A stretch of 64,000 nt of DNA from Paenibacillus hamazuiensis (GTDB lineage: Bacteria; Bacillota; Bacilli; Paenibacillales; NBRC-103111): assembly GCF_023276405.1 (NCBI RefSeq), contig NZ_JALRMO010000001.1, forward strand, positions 2,666,001-2,730,000. Direction: 5' to 3'. Below are positions 1-7,274 of this stretch, in pieces; position 1 is the stretch's first letter, and the number at the start of each line of letters is the position of its first letter. The translations under genes and the position numbers were made by a program. The notes beneath the pieces were generated by a model, which had not been told where the DNA came from, did not search any database, and was given only the letters and a program-made list of their open reading frames with translations.

Positions 1-205
1 GGTTCGGCAATCCGTTCGTCAAATCCGCCAATGTATGCTCCCCGTTGAACATTGGGATCAGTTTTTCAATCCACCGGTCGATCATCTCGCCTTCCATTCG
101 AAACGTGCCCAGATTGTTGCGAAAATAGACGCCGTCGTTTGGAACCGGGAGAAAAAATGTGTCGACCTTTACCTTCGGTCGCGCAGATGGGGTCAATGCG
201 GCCAT
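1..205 (-). CDS. Thiazole-containing bacteriocin maturation protein, ThiF/cyclodehydratase-like (N-terminus only)
   Basis: The gene starts at the ATG at 205, with GGAGGA six bases upstream, and runs off the left edge after 68 codons. The visible residues include DTFFLPVPNDGVYFRNN, then FRMEG and WIEKLIPMFNGEHTLADLTNGLP. This resembles my recollection of the N-terminus of the Bacillus ThiF-like bacteriocin maturation proteins (TIGR03693 type). These act with a YcaO protein to turn Cys/Ser into azol(in)es on a precursor peptide, and the N-terminal part is thought to bind the leader. It lies directly downstream of a Cys-rich precursor gene on the same strand, which is the expected neighbour. The catalytic portion and the YcaO partner would lie left of the window, so function rests on the N-terminus and the context. 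Confidence 0.75.
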   Translation of the reverse strand, partial: MAALTPSARPKVKVDTFFLPVPNDGVYFRNNLGTFRMEGEMIDRWIEKLIPMFNGEHTLADLTNGLPN

Positions 206-312
206 TTCAGTCCTCCTGTCTATGAAATTTTACAATTTGTTACAACATCCGCTCTTCCTATCATATGTACGCCTATTCGTCCCACATGCCTTGCCGGGAA
301 TATGTAGTTGCC

Positions 313-335
313 CCTGACAGCTCATCGCTGTCAGG
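313..335. promoter_or_regulatory. 9-bp perfect stem-loop between bacteriocin precursor and maturation gene
   Basis: CCTGACAGC (313-321) and GCTGTCAGG (327-335) form a perfect 9-bp stem with a 5-nt loop. It lies 29 nt past the precursor stop codon and about 108 nt before the maturation-gene start. On the transcribed (minus) strand no T-run follows, so it is not a classical terminator. Position and shape suit an mRNA-processing or partial read-through element that keeps precursor transcript in excess over the enzyme transcript; that role is inferred. Confidence 0.5.
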
Positions 336-363
336 AGCGTGCTTTTGTCCGCAGGCGAATGAC

Positions 364-675
364 TTAACGGCAGCGGGGGCCGCAAAAACCGCCGCAGCGA
401 TGAAAACCGCCGCAAAAGCCTCCGCAGCGGAATCCTCCGCAAAAGCCACCGCAGCGGAACCCTCCGCAAAAGCCTCCGCAAAAGCCACCGCAAAAACCGC
501 CGCAGAATCCAGTGCAAAAGCCGATGAAGCCGGTACAGAAGCCGACGCAAAGCCGCGACGGATCTTCCGGAATCTGGCCCGCATACTGCGGGACTTCTCC
601 ATTCCAAGGCGTCATCTCGCCTGCCTGAAACGGGGAAACGTTCAACTGTTGAAGCTCATTTTGGAATTCATTCAT
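364..675 (-). CDS. Heterocycloanthracin/sonorensin-like TOMM bacteriocin precursor with CGGF-repeat core
   Basis: This is a 103-aa peptide. The ATG at 675 is chosen over an upstream in-frame ATG (723) because TGGAGG lies 9 bases before it. The leader (about residues 1-42) begins MNEFQNELQQLNVSPFQAGE, followed by MTPWNGEVPQ. This leader pattern is, as I recall it, typical of the Bacillus heterocyclic bacteriocin family (TIGR03601). The core (residues 43-103) holds 14 cysteines, nine of them in the tetrapeptide CGGF, interrupted by R or HR, and ends GPRCR. Known relatives usually have Cys every third residue, whereas here most cysteines are spaced by four, which is unusual. The cysteines are the likely substrates for thiazole formation by the adjacent maturation enzyme. 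The GC-rich repeat also makes long meaningless ORFs in other frames. Confidence 0.85.
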   Translation of the reverse strand: MNEFQNELQQLNVSPFQAGEMTPWNGEVPQYAGQIPEDPSRLCVGFCTGFIGFCTGFCGGFCGGFCGGFCGGFRCGGFCGGFRCGGFCGGFHRCGGFCGPRCR

Positions 676-858
676 TTTAAAAAACCTCCAAATTAATTTT
701 TTTGATAATGACCAGAGTTCCAAGGAAACGTGGAACGGTATCGAAACATGATTCCAATTTATGGCGAAAACTCCGCACTTGTTACTGATTCAAACGCCCA
801 TTTTATGGGCATTTGTCCCCTTGCCGGGATGCCTACCGTTATTCAAATATCAAAATGC

Positions 859-888
859 AAAAGGACTGCCCTCATCTGAGGACAGTCC
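859..888 (-). terminator. Rho-independent terminator after cbaA
   Basis: On the minus strand GGACTGTCCTC, a 4-nt loop, then GAGGGCAGTCC (one G-T pair) is followed directly by TTTTG. It lies 12 bases past the oxidase subunit I stop codon and ends the cba operon. Confidence 0.85.
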
Positions 889-900
889 CAGCTTTATGCC

Positions 901-2559
901 TTACCACGTTCGATATCCTTTGGAGCCTACGCCGGCGTTACCGATCAGGTCCATGACAGGCACGGTATACGCCACCAAAATCAGCACCGCCAGCACTCCC
1001 ACCCATACACCCCAGCGTTCAAATATCGCAGGTGGTTTCTCCGCCGCATCGCCGGTCTCGGCGATCGGGAATTGCTCGGGAGCTCCTGCCGCCTTCGGCA
1101 GAAGCATCAGTTTGACGATGTTGAAGATCATCATCACAACGGCGATGAAAAGAATCGTGCCGCCGACAGCCATCGCCACGTGATAAGGAATCCAACCCAG
1201 CGCGTCCGGATTATCCTGATACGTGGTGTACGCCGTCCGTCGGGGAGATCCGAGCAGGCCGACCGTATGCATGGAGCCCGACATGAAAAACATGCCGATG
1301 CACCATACGATCGTCTGAGCGATCCCCATCCGGTGCATGCGCGGAGTCAGCACCCGTCCCGTTACAGCCGGAATCAGCCAGTACGCAATGCCGAAGAACG
1401 TCAGCGCCACGCTTGTAGCCACGGTCAAATGAAAATGTCCCGTCACCCACAACGTGTTATGAACCAAGGCGTTCATCTCATGGCTGGCGTTGATGATTCC
1501 TCCGGCACCGGCAGGAATAAAGACCAGCATGCCCATAAACGGGGCGAAGAAACGTACGTCTTTCCAAGGAAGCTTTTTCAGCCAGCCGAACAAACCTTTG
1601 GCTCCGACCTGCCGTCCGTGCATTTCGAAGGTGGCGAATAAGGAGAACGCCGTCATCAGAGAGGGGACGACGACCATGAAGGTCAGAACGACCTGAACAT
1701 ATTTCCATACGCTTGGGATTCCGGGTTCCATCAGCTGATGGTGGAAGCCGACCGGAATCGAAAACAGCAGAAACATAATAAACGACAAGCGGGCCAGCGC
1801 ATCGCTGAACATTTTGCCGCCGATCACCTTCGGAATGACCACATACCAGCACATATAGGCCGGAAGCAGCCAGAAGTACACGAGCGGATGCCCGAAATAC
1901 CAGAACAGCGTGCGGCTCAGCATAATGTTGACGGTTTCCGTCCAACCGAACGACCACGGGATGAGCTGGAACAGCACCTCGATGGCGACGCCCAAGGTCG
2001 CGATAATCCACATCAGCATGGTCACCACCGTCATAAATACGAAGATGGGCGTTACTTGGCCCGGATGTGTTTTTTTCCAATAGCGGTAATTCATAAACAT
2101 TCCCGCCCCGCTCATCCAACTGCCGACAACGACCAGCACCAGAGAGACGTAAAACCACGGCGACGCTTTCAGAGGTGCGTAGAAGGTATACAGTACCGTC
2201 GCTTTGTTCAGCAGTATGAGCACCGTCGCCCATAACGTGCCGACGGTCATCAGGCCAAAACCGAGCCAACCGAACGAACGCGTGATGCGCAGCAGGTCTC
2301 CGCCAAGATTTCTGGCCAGTCCCGCAAACAGGAAACCGATGATAAAGTAGGTGGTAAAAACCAGCGCCATCAGAACGCCGTGTGCAGTCAGAAGCTGGTA
2401 GTAGCCGATGCCAAACGGCAGCGGGACGTTGCCGCCGCGGACAAGCCCTTGCGCCAGCCCGGCGATACCGCCGAGCAGGAGAGCCAAGAAGGCGAATAAA
2501 ATGTGGGCCATCACGAGCTGCGAGTCTCCGCGGTCGAATCGATGATTGTTTGGTGACAT
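901..2559 (-). CDS. cbaA: Cytochrome c oxidase subunit I, ba3 (B-family heme-copper) type
   Basis: This 552-aa integral membrane protein is the catalytic subunit of a terminal oxidase that reduces O2 and pumps protons. Visible signatures are FWYFGHPLVYFWLLPAY (CuB histidine with the cross-linked Tyr four residues later), the HHQLMEP histidine pair, and HNTLWVTGHFHLT with its paired heme ligands. The HPLVYFWLLPAY form and the lack of the A-type K/D-channel motifs place it in the ba3 group, which has high oxygen affinity. The ATG at 2559 has GGGAG eight bases upstream. It is the last gene of a cbaD-cbaB-cbaA operon driven by a predicted FNR promoter and is followed by a terminator. Confidence 0.95.
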   Translation of the reverse strand: MSPNNHRFDRGDSQLVMAHILFAFLALLLGGIAGLAQGLVRGGNVPLPFGIGYYQLLTAHGVLMALVFTTYFIIGFLFAGLARNLGGDLLRITRSFGWLGFGLMTVGTLWATVLILLNKATVLYTFYAPLKASPWFYVSLVLVVVGSWMSGAGMFMNYRYWKKTHPGQVTPIFVFMTVVTMLMWIIATLGVAIEVLFQLIPWSFGWTETVNIMLSRTLFWYFGHPLVYFWLLPAYMCWYVVIPKVIGGKMFSDALARLSFIMFLLFSIPVGFHHQLMEPGIPSVWKYVQVVLTFMVVVPSLMTAFSLFATFEMHGRQVGAKGLFGWLKKLPWKDVRFFAPFMGMLVFIPAGAGGIINASHEMNALVHNTLWVTGHFHLTVATSVALTFFGIAYWLIPAVTGRVLTPRMHRMGIAQTIVWCIGMFFMSGSMHTVGLLGSPRRTAYTTYQDNPDALGWIPYHVAMAVGGTILFIAVVMMIFNIVKLMLLPKAAGAPEQFPIAETGDAAEKPPAIFERWGVWVGVLAVLILVAYTVPVMDLIGNAGVGSKGYRTW

Positions 2560-2584
2560 GAGGAACGCTCCCTTTCGTCAAGCT

Positions 2585-3055
2585 TTACTTCACGATGATC
2601 GTCGTAGCCATCATTTCGTGAGCCGCACCGCAATACTCGTTGCACAGCACCAAATATTCGCCCGGCTTCGCAAATTTATAGGTGAGATGGTTGATTTCTC
2701 CGGGTATGACCATCATGTTGACGTTAGTGCCGACAATCTCGAATCCGTGAATCACATCCGGGCTGGTAATATGAAAATGAACGGTCGCCCCGGCCGGTAT
2801 TTCCATTTTTTCCGGGGAATATCCGAACGCAAAAGCCACCATATAGGCTTCGTATTCGTTATCTCCGATCTTTCGAAGCCCCGGGTTGTTAAACGGCTCC
2901 GTCTTCAGCACCGTCTCGGGATCTACCGTGTGCCTGTGCTCGCCGGGCGGCTGCATGCCGTTCGCAAAAGCGCCGACACCGACCACGCCCAGAAACACGG
3001 CCAGCATAGTAATGCCGAAAGTCAGCCAAATTTTCTCCAAACGATGAATGTGCAT
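2585..3055 (-). CDS. cbaB: Cytochrome c oxidase subunit II, ba3 type (CuA protein)
   Basis: This is a 156-aa protein with one N-terminal membrane helix (about residues 8-32) and a cupredoxin domain facing outward. The binuclear CuA ligands are all visible: His in DVIHGFEI and the cluster CNEYCGAAHEMM (Cys, Glu carbonyl, Cys, His, Met). It takes electrons from cytochrome c and passes them to subunit I. A single anchor helix and short length are typical of ba3 subunit II. AAAGGAG precedes the ATG. It lies 25 bases upstream of cbaA and 38 bases downstream of cbaD in the same transcript. Confidence 0.95.
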   Translation of the reverse strand: MHIHRLEKIWLTFGITMLAVFLGVVGVGAFANGMQPPGEHRHTVDPETVLKTEPFNNPGLRKIGDNEYEAYMVAFAFGYSPEKMEIPAGATVHFHITSPDVIHGFEIVGTNVNMMVIPGEINHLTYKFAKPGEYLVLCNEYCGAAHEMMATTIIVK

Positions 3056-3093
3056 TTCTTTTCACTCCTTTCCCGAGTTTTCAGCGATAACCG

Positions 3094-3270
3094 TTAATTT
3101 CGGTGCAGGAAGAGCGCAAATGCTCCTGCCCAAGTCAGCACCAGAAAAAATCCGAGCAGCATGACCGAAGCAAATGTCCCCTTCAGCGATGATTCCTTAT
3201 GCTCTGTCTGCATTGTCCGAACGCTGCCGAGCTCATCTTTCGTCATTTTCGCATGATGCGGTTTTGCCAT
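3094..3270 (-). CDS. cbaD: Cytochrome c oxidase subunit IIa (small single-helix subunit)
   Basis: This is a 58-aa protein with a hydrophilic N-terminus (MAKPHHAKMTKDELGSV) and one membrane helix (about residues 33-55, FASVMLLGFFLVLTWAGAFA). AAAGGGAGG lies 8 bases before the ATG. The size, the single helix and the position immediately upstream of subunit II match the subunit IIa gene of ba3 oxidases such as that of Thermus. It is the first gene of the operon, 38 bases after the predicted FNR promoter start. The helix supplies a segment missing from the one-helix subunit II; that role is known from the family. Confidence 0.8.
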   Translation of the reverse strand: MAKPHHAKMTKDELGSVRTMQTEHKESSLKGTFASVMLLGFFLVLTWAGAFALFLHRN

Positions 3271-3307
3271 GAACGTTACCTCCCTTTGGCCCGCTTGATT
3301 TCAATCA

Positions 3308-3358
3308 CGTGCTCATTGTAGCCGGGGACAGTTAGCGCCAACTATGACCAAGGTCACA
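3308..3358 (-). promoter_or_regulatory. Predicted FNR-activated promoter of the cba oxidase operon
   Basis: TGTGA-CCTTGG-TCATA (minus strand, 3358-3343) fits the FNR consensus TGTGA-N6-TCACA at 9 of 10 positions. A -10 box TACAAT lies at 3320-3315, predicting a start at 3308-3309. The box centre is then at -41.5 to -42.5, the usual class II activation distance. No good -35 is present, as expected for an activator-dependent promoter. Confidence 0.7.
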
Positions 3359-3416
3359 TTCCGCCGCCTGCGAAAGTGAACGTTTTATGACCGGAAGACC
3401 ACTTCGGCAGAAAAAA

Positions 3417-3460
3417 GAGGCTGTCCTTCAAGCAGCTCTACCTGCTTGAAGCGACAGCCG
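3417..3460. repeat. 44-bp target-site duplication of IS copy 1 (left), containing a terminator hairpin
   Basis: This stretch is repeated exactly at 5008-5051 on the other side of the IS element. It is itself a hairpin: GGCTGTC-C-TTCAAGCAG, loop CTCTAC, then CTGCTTGAA-GC-GACAGCC. On the minus strand it is followed by CTCTTTTTTC, so this copy keeps the T-run of the original terminator of the fnr gene. The IS therefore appears to have inserted at the edge of a terminator and duplicated it whole. Confidence 0.85.
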
Positions 3461-3544
3461 TCAGATTGTTGACAAAGCCCCGGTTTTTCGGGGCTTTTGT
3501 AGGATCATTTTTTGAATTTAGCCCTAAAAATAGAAGATCGCCTC

Positions 3545-4318
3545 TTATCCGGCCCTTTTAGCCAGGATATTGGCGATCTTTTTAATGTTTTGACATAGTG
3601 CAGTCAGTAATGCTTGCTGCTGCACTTTGTTTCGGCCGCGGAACCGGCAGTAGCGAAGCCCATGGAGCTCTTTGGCATCCGCGAAGCTTCGCTCAATCGT
3701 CTGGTATCGTAAGCGGTAGAGATATTTGCCGGACTTGCTTCTACCGTTTTGTTTTACCCACTCTTTACTATCCTGCCATACATGCCTGGTGATGACTTTT
3801 TGGTGATTCCGGGACCGGGTACATTCTTTGAGCATGGGGCAGTTCGCACAATGATTCGGATCCGACTTATACTGTCTGTAGCCTTCGCGATCCGTTGTCG
3901 TATATTTCAATTCGTGTTTTTGTGGACATATATACACATTGTTCTCCGCATCATACTTAAATCGCCACTTAGCCATTAATCCTTTAACTGGGGTAAAGGC
4001 TCTACCTCCGATGACCGCGTATATTTTCTTGTCTTGAAGCTTTTTGCAAATGTGCGACGTGAAGTAACCTGCATCCAGTGCGACGGCTTCCAGTGTTTTT
4101 TCGAATTTAAACTTCTTGATGATATGTTCCAAACGCTCTATGTAAGGGACAGAATCGTGAACATTGCCGGCAGTGACGTGGACATCCATGATGATGTTGT
4201 ATTTGTGGTCGACGGTCCGATGATCGAGATAGAAAAAGCCTTCCGGCTTACCGTCCCGCACCATATAACCGCTCTCCGGATCGGTTGTGCTTACCTTCGT
4301 TAGTTTGGTTTCTTCCAC
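3545..4318 (-). CDS. IS1182-like transposase, C-terminal part (second frame), copy 1
   Basis: This is a 257-aa reading frame (GTG start only nominal) in the -1 frame relative to the upstream transposase ORF. It carries the DDE transposase core: an Asp in ALDAGYFTSH, a Cys-rich zinc-binding-like segment (CPQKHE ... CANCPMLKECTR) and a C-terminal RYQTIERSFADAKELHGLRY with the catalytic Glu. The GTG has AGGAGG abutting it with no proper spacing, so independent initiation looks poor. Fusion to the upstream ORF by frameshifting is the likelier route. Its protein is identical to that of the copy at 46002-46775. Confidence 0.85.
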   Translation of the reverse strand: MEETKLTKVSTTDPESGYMVRDGKPEGFFYLDHRTVDHKYNIIMDVHVTAGNVHDSVPYIERLEHIIKKFKFEKTLEAVALDAGYFTSHICKKLQDKKIYAVIGGRAFTPVKGLMAKWRFKYDAENNVYICPQKHELKYTTTDREGYRQYKSDPNHCANCPMLKECTRSRNHQKVITRHVWQDSKEWVKQNGRSKSGKYLYRLRYQTIERSFADAKELHGLRYCRFRGRNKVQQQALLTALCQNIKKIANILAKRAG

Positions 4319-4332
4319 CTCCTCTCGTGGCT

Positions 4333-4911
4333 TTAAAGCTTTTTTCCATGAGCCTCGCGATCGGCACGAATTGCTTCGTCCAGTTCTTCCATGTAGGCCT
4401 TCGTACTCTTGGTTACTTCCTCTTGAACAAACTTTCGTTTATTCGCATTGGCCTTAAGATGAGTTGAGTCGGTGATAAGTACCCGACCGGCAACGAGACG
4501 ATGTTGAATAGCAAGCAGAACGACCCGGTCGAAGATTTGTTGAAGTACATCGCCTTCTTGAAGACGTTCACGAAAGTAGCTAAGGGTGCTATGATCCGGC
4601 ACGCGATCCTTGAGCCCAAGCCCCAGAAACCATCGATAAGCATTATTAGAGAAAACCTCTCTTTCCAACCGTCGTTCGGAGCGAATGCCGTCAAGATACC
4701 CGATCAATAGCATCTTGAAAAGCATGATGGGATCTGCCGAGGGACGTCCATTATCCTCGCAGTAATAAGGACGGACTAAGTCGAGAATAAAGGAAAAGTC
4801 GATATGCTTATGTACTTTACGAAGAGGATGATCTGGATGAACCAGTTCCTCGATACACACCAATTCATATTCATTTTGGACATTCGGATTAGAGCGAAGC
4901 ATAGGATCCAC
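4333..4911 (-). CDS. IS1182-like transposase, N-terminal part (first frame), copy 1
   Basis: This 192-aa frame begins [18 protein letters not shown] and contains the N-terminal helical domain (DUF772-type: [14 protein letters not shown] ... [24 protein letters not shown]) and the first catalytic Asp in [16 protein letters not shown]. It ends REAHGKKL-stop. The last sense codons read GGA AAA AAG CTT TAA, so the heptamer A AAA AAG is in the right phase for -1 slippage into the downstream frame. Full-length relatives are about 450-480 aa, so this half alone should be inactive. Confidence 0.85.
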   Translation of the reverse strand: MDPMLRSNPNVQNEYELVCIEELVHPDHPLRKVHKHIDFSFILDLVRPYYCEDNGRPSADPIMLFKMLLIGYLDGIRSERRLEREVFSNNAYRWFLGLGLKDRVPDHSTLSYFRERLQEGDVLQQIFDRVVLLAIQHRLVAGRVLITDSTHLKANANKRKFVQEEVTKSTKAYMEELDEAIRADREAHGKKL

Positions 4912-5007
4912 CGCCTTAAGAGTATATTTACATTATAACATATTAACGCGGTAATTTGTTAAAGATATTGAACGAAAAAGTAGCCTGTTGGGTTTTTCAA
5001 CAGGCTG

Positions 5008-5051
5008 GAGGCTGTCCTTCAAGCAGCTCTACCTGCTTGAAGCGACAGCCG
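5008..5051. repeat. 44-bp target-site duplication of IS copy 1 (right), hairpin downstream of fnr
   Basis: This is an exact copy of 3417-3460. It lies 43 bases past the fnr stop codon and keeps the full hairpin. On the minus strand the IS end follows instead of the original T-run, but that end brings its own hairpin and TTTTT, so fnr transcription is probably still ended here. Confidence 0.85.
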
Positions 5052-5094
5052 TTTCCCTCAACTATTTTATTCCGGCGCGCTGCTTCGGATCGGA

Positions 5095-5805
5095 TTACAT
5101 CCGGCATATTTCTTTCGGGCAGTTTTCGCACCGGCAAACGTCCCGCAGGTAGGCCAAATCTTTTATAAGAATATGCCCGTCTTCATACTCCACGACATCT
5201 TCTTTTCTCAGGTCGCTCAACATCCGGTTGACGCTTTCTCTTGTCGCCCCTATCATATCGGCCATTTCCGTATTGTTAAGCTTCAAATCCACATAAATAT
5301 GCGGGCCGCGCGGCACTCCGTACGAATTGCAAAGTCTGACCAGAAGCGAACAAAGCGCTCCCGTCTTTCCGTACATCATCAAGTCCCGGAATTTCGTCTG
5401 CGTTATCCGGTGCATGAGCCCCATCCATTTCATGAACTCGATAGCCAGATCCCCATGCTGCCAAAGGAGCACCTCCAGGTCCTTCCGCTGAATGACGCCG
5501 ATCTGCGCATCCTCCGTCACTTCCGCACTGAAGGCGTGCACCGAATCCTGAAACGGATCCACCTGTCCGAACAGGTCGCCGTTTTGGTGAATATACATCG
5601 TCAAGTCCCGCCCGCTGTCCGAGCTTTTCAAAATGCGGACTCTCCCCGAGTGGATAAAAAACAGCTTATCGGCAGGATCCCCTTCCCAGAACAAATATTT
5701 CCCTTTTTGCACGTCCTTTGTATACATAATGCTTCTGAGCAGTTCGAAGCTCTCCTTCGAAATAAATTCAAGAATGCCGTTCATTTGACTTTTCGCAGGC
5801 GTCAT
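5095..5805 (-). CDS. fnr: Crp/Fnr-family anaerobic regulator with C-terminal Fe-S cysteine cluster
   Basis: This 236-aa regulator has a cyclic-nucleotide-like effector domain (about residues 15-130: GKYLFWEGDPADKLFFIHSG ... GDLFGQ), a dimer helix, and a Crp-type winged helix (NNTEMADMIGATRESVNRMLSDLRKE, about 180-205). The C-terminus ends CRCENCPKEICRM. This matches the Bacillus type of Fnr, in which three C-terminal Cys (with an Asp) hold an oxygen-labile [4Fe-4S] cluster, unlike the N-terminal Cys of E. coli FNR. It activates transcription without oxygen from TGTGA-N6-TCACA boxes, four of which occur nearby (3343, 5913, 9074, 9147). The ATG has GGAGAGG six bases upstream. It is divergent from the nreA-like gene. 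Confidence 0.9.
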   Translation of the reverse strand: MTPAKSQMNGILEFISKESFELLRSIMYTKDVQKGKYLFWEGDPADKLFFIHSGRVRILKSSDSGRDLTMYIHQNGDLFGQVDPFQDSVHAFSAEVTEDAQIGVIQRKDLEVLLWQHGDLAIEFMKWMGLMHRITQTKFRDLMMYGKTGALCSLLVRLCNSYGVPRGPHIYVDLKLNNTEMADMIGATRESVNRMLSDLRKEDVVEYEDGHILIKDLAYLRDVCRCENCPKEICRM

Positions 5806-5912
5806 TTCGACCCTCTCCTCTCGCGACTCTCGGTAATTCCATCATATCCGATTGCGCCTGCCGCAATAATCGGGAGTTTTCCTGATTTTTCGCGGAAAAA
5901 CCCTTACCGGGA

Positions 5913-5928
5913 AGTGAGGAAAATCACA
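5913..5928. promoter_or_regulatory. FNR-box between divergent fnr and nreA-like genes
   Basis: AGTGA-GGAAAA-TCACA matches the FNR consensus at 9 of 10 positions. It lies 108 bases upstream of fnr and 172 bases upstream of the nreA-like start. No convincing -10 sits at the class II distance for nreA; on the fnr side AAAAAT is about right in position but weak. Which gene it controls is unresolved; autoregulation of fnr is possible. Confidence 0.6.
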
Positions 5929-6099
5929 CTGCCTTCCATATCTTACCGACCTTTTCACAGGGAATATTACGGCAGCCTGCAAGGGAATTCCCCGACCCGA
6001 ACTTCAGGGATTCCCCCGAGATACAAACTCATGCCGCTTCTGTACAATAGGAATTATATTGGCAATCTGTCCTATTGGATCCGAGGGAGGTCCGTCAAC

Positions 6100-6537
6100 A
6101 TGGGAGTGTTGGGGCTTCAAATCATACAGGAACTGGAGCGGCTGTCTCACTTGACATCAAGCGACTTGGCCGCTCTTTCGTTCAACACCGCCCGTGAGCC
6201 TCAAATCCGCTGGCGGTACGTCTATGGGAACCGGAGCGAAAGATATAAACAGATGGTTCTGAAGCCGGGCGTAGGCCCCGCCGGAATTACTTTGCGAACC
6301 GGGCAATCCGTGATCGGGGACGTACACGGCAAGACCGGTTTCGATTGTCCGTTTATGTTGTCCGAGCAGCTTAAGTGCGCCGCTGCGCGGCCGATAAGGA
6401 GAGCTGATCAGATCATCGGCGTTTTGCTGTTCGGCCGGCGTTCCCTGCTGCCTTATCAGGATTCCGATCTGGCTTCCTTGGACGAGGAACTGGGTCGTTT
6501 GAATGCTAAGTTAAACGATCTGACAGGAATGGCGTAA
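6100..6537 (+). CDS. nreA: NreA-like GAF-domain protein (nitrate sensor type)
   Basis: This is a 145-aa single GAF domain. The ATG at 6100 is preferred because GAGGGAGG lies 10 bases before it; the open frame extends much further upstream but crosses the FNR box and overlaps fnr in antisense. Segments such as KPGVGPAGITLRTGQSVIGD and AARPIRRADQIIGVLLFGRR are typical GAF strands. A lone GAF protein immediately upstream of a NarL-type response regulator and a PAS kinase mirrors the staphylococcal nreABC system, where NreA binds nitrate and restrains the kinase NreB. The assignment rests on fold and context; the nitrate-binding residues cannot be confirmed here. Confidence 0.7.
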   Translation: MGVLGLQIIQELERLSHLTSSDLAALSFNTAREPQIRWRYVYGNRSERYKQMVLKPGVGPAGITLRTGQSVIGDVHGKTGFDCPFMLSEQLKCAAARPIRRADQIIGVLLFGRRSLLPYQDSDLASLDEELGRLNAKLNDLTGMA

Positions 6538-6620
6538 CATCTTTGCATGCTTTTAGCAATTTGTTATGATGAAAGGAATGCAGCGGCCGAGCGGCCGAGA
6601 ATTTAAGAAAGGAGCCGGAT

Positions 6621-7274
6621 ATGGTCAAAATTTTGCTGGTTGACGATCACGCCGTAGTCCGTTCGGGGCTCAAAATGCTGCTGGGCAGCAAGGAACAGCT
6701 TGAGGTCGTCGGGGAAGCCGCCGACGGAAACGAAGCGATTCAAGCGGCGCTTATTTTGCGTCCCGATGTCGTATTGATGGATTTAAACATGCCCCACGGG
6801 AAAGATGGCCTAACCGCAACCGCCGAAATCAAGAAACTTCTCCCGGATACGGCTGTTCTTATCCTCACGATGCATGACGACGCCGAATATTTATTCCGCG
6901 CCATCCATGCGGGGGCCTCCGGTTATGTTTTGAAAAGCGCGCCTCATGAGGAGCTCCTGACCGCAATTGACACGGTTGCCGCAGGGGATGCATACCTTTA
7001 CCCCACCGCGACCAAGCGGCTTATGGGCGAGTATGTGGACATGCTAAACCGCGGCGATACGGCGGGGACTTATGACTTGCTGTCCGATCGGGAGAAGGAA
7101 ATAGTCGCTCTGATCGCCAAAGGATACAGCAATAAGGAAATTGCGGAGCAGCTGGTCATCAGCGTGAAAACCGTGGAAACGCATAAAAGCAACGTCATGG
7201 AAAAGCTCGGGCTCAAAACGAGGCCCGAGCTGGTCAAATACGCCGCCAAGAAGGGGTTGCTGAATTTTGAATAA
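6621..7274 (+). CDS. nreC: NarL/LuxR-family response regulator, NreC-like
   Basis: This 217-aa protein has a receiver domain (1-120) with acidic pocket DDH, phospho-acceptor Asp in DVVLMDLNMP, and Lys in GYVLKSAP, followed by a LuxR helix-turn-helix (LSDREKEIVALIAKGYSNKEIAEQL ... VETHKSNVMEKLG, split here, about residues 150-205). GAAAGGAG precedes the ATG. The gene overlaps the downstream kinase by 8 bases, so the two are probably translated together. In the Nre paradigm it activates nitrate-respiration genes; none of the classical targets (narGHJI, nirBD) is in the window. Confidence 0.85.
   Translation: MVKILLVDDHAVVRSGLKMLLGSKEQLEVVGEAADGNEAIQAALILRPDVVLMDLNMPHGKDGLTATAEIKKLLPDTAVLILTMHDDAEYLFRAIHAGASGYVLKSAPHEELLTAIDTVAAGDAYLYPTATKRLMGEYVDMLNRGDTAGTYDLLSDREKEIVALIAKGYSNKEIAEQLVISVKTVETHKSNVMEKLGLKTRPELVKYAAKKGLLNFE

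Larger units (their letters stand above)
3461..5007 (-). mobile_element. IS1182-family-like insertion sequence, copy 1 (1547 bp)
   Basis: The limits come from comparing the two copies in the window: identity with 45313-46859 (reverse complement) runs from CAGCCTGTTGAAAAACCC at the transposase-start end to ...TTGTCAACAATCTGA at the other. The ends form imperfect inverted repeats: CAGCCTGTTGAAAAACCC against CAGATTGTTGACAAAGCCC. Both ends also carry hairpins: AGCCTGTTG/CAACAGGCT followed by ACTTTTT near the 5' end, and AAAGCCCCG/CGGGGCTTT near the 3' end. Two transposase ORFs occupy the body. Exact 44-bp repeats flank the element. It separates fnr from its original terminator T-run and from the cba promoter region. 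Confidence 0.9.

Noticed and set aside
364-520. CRISPR-like or minisatellite tandem repeat
   Set aside because: The repetition is in-frame with CGGF codons of a protein and has no spacers.
230-607. Long Arg/Leu-rich and Ala-rich ORFs in other frames of the precursor region
   Set aside because: They arise from the GC-rich repeat of the CGGF core; only the frame at 364-675 has a ribosome site and a family-like leader.
1478-2581. 367-aa ORF overlapping cbaA in another minus-strand frame
   Set aside because: Arg-rich frame shadow of a clear oxidase gene; no motif and no ribosome site.
5173-6099. Upstream extension of the nreA-like frame (454 aa in all)
   Set aside because: The extension is antisense to fnr and crosses the FNR box; the ATG at 6100 has its own ribosome site and gives a normal GAF protein.
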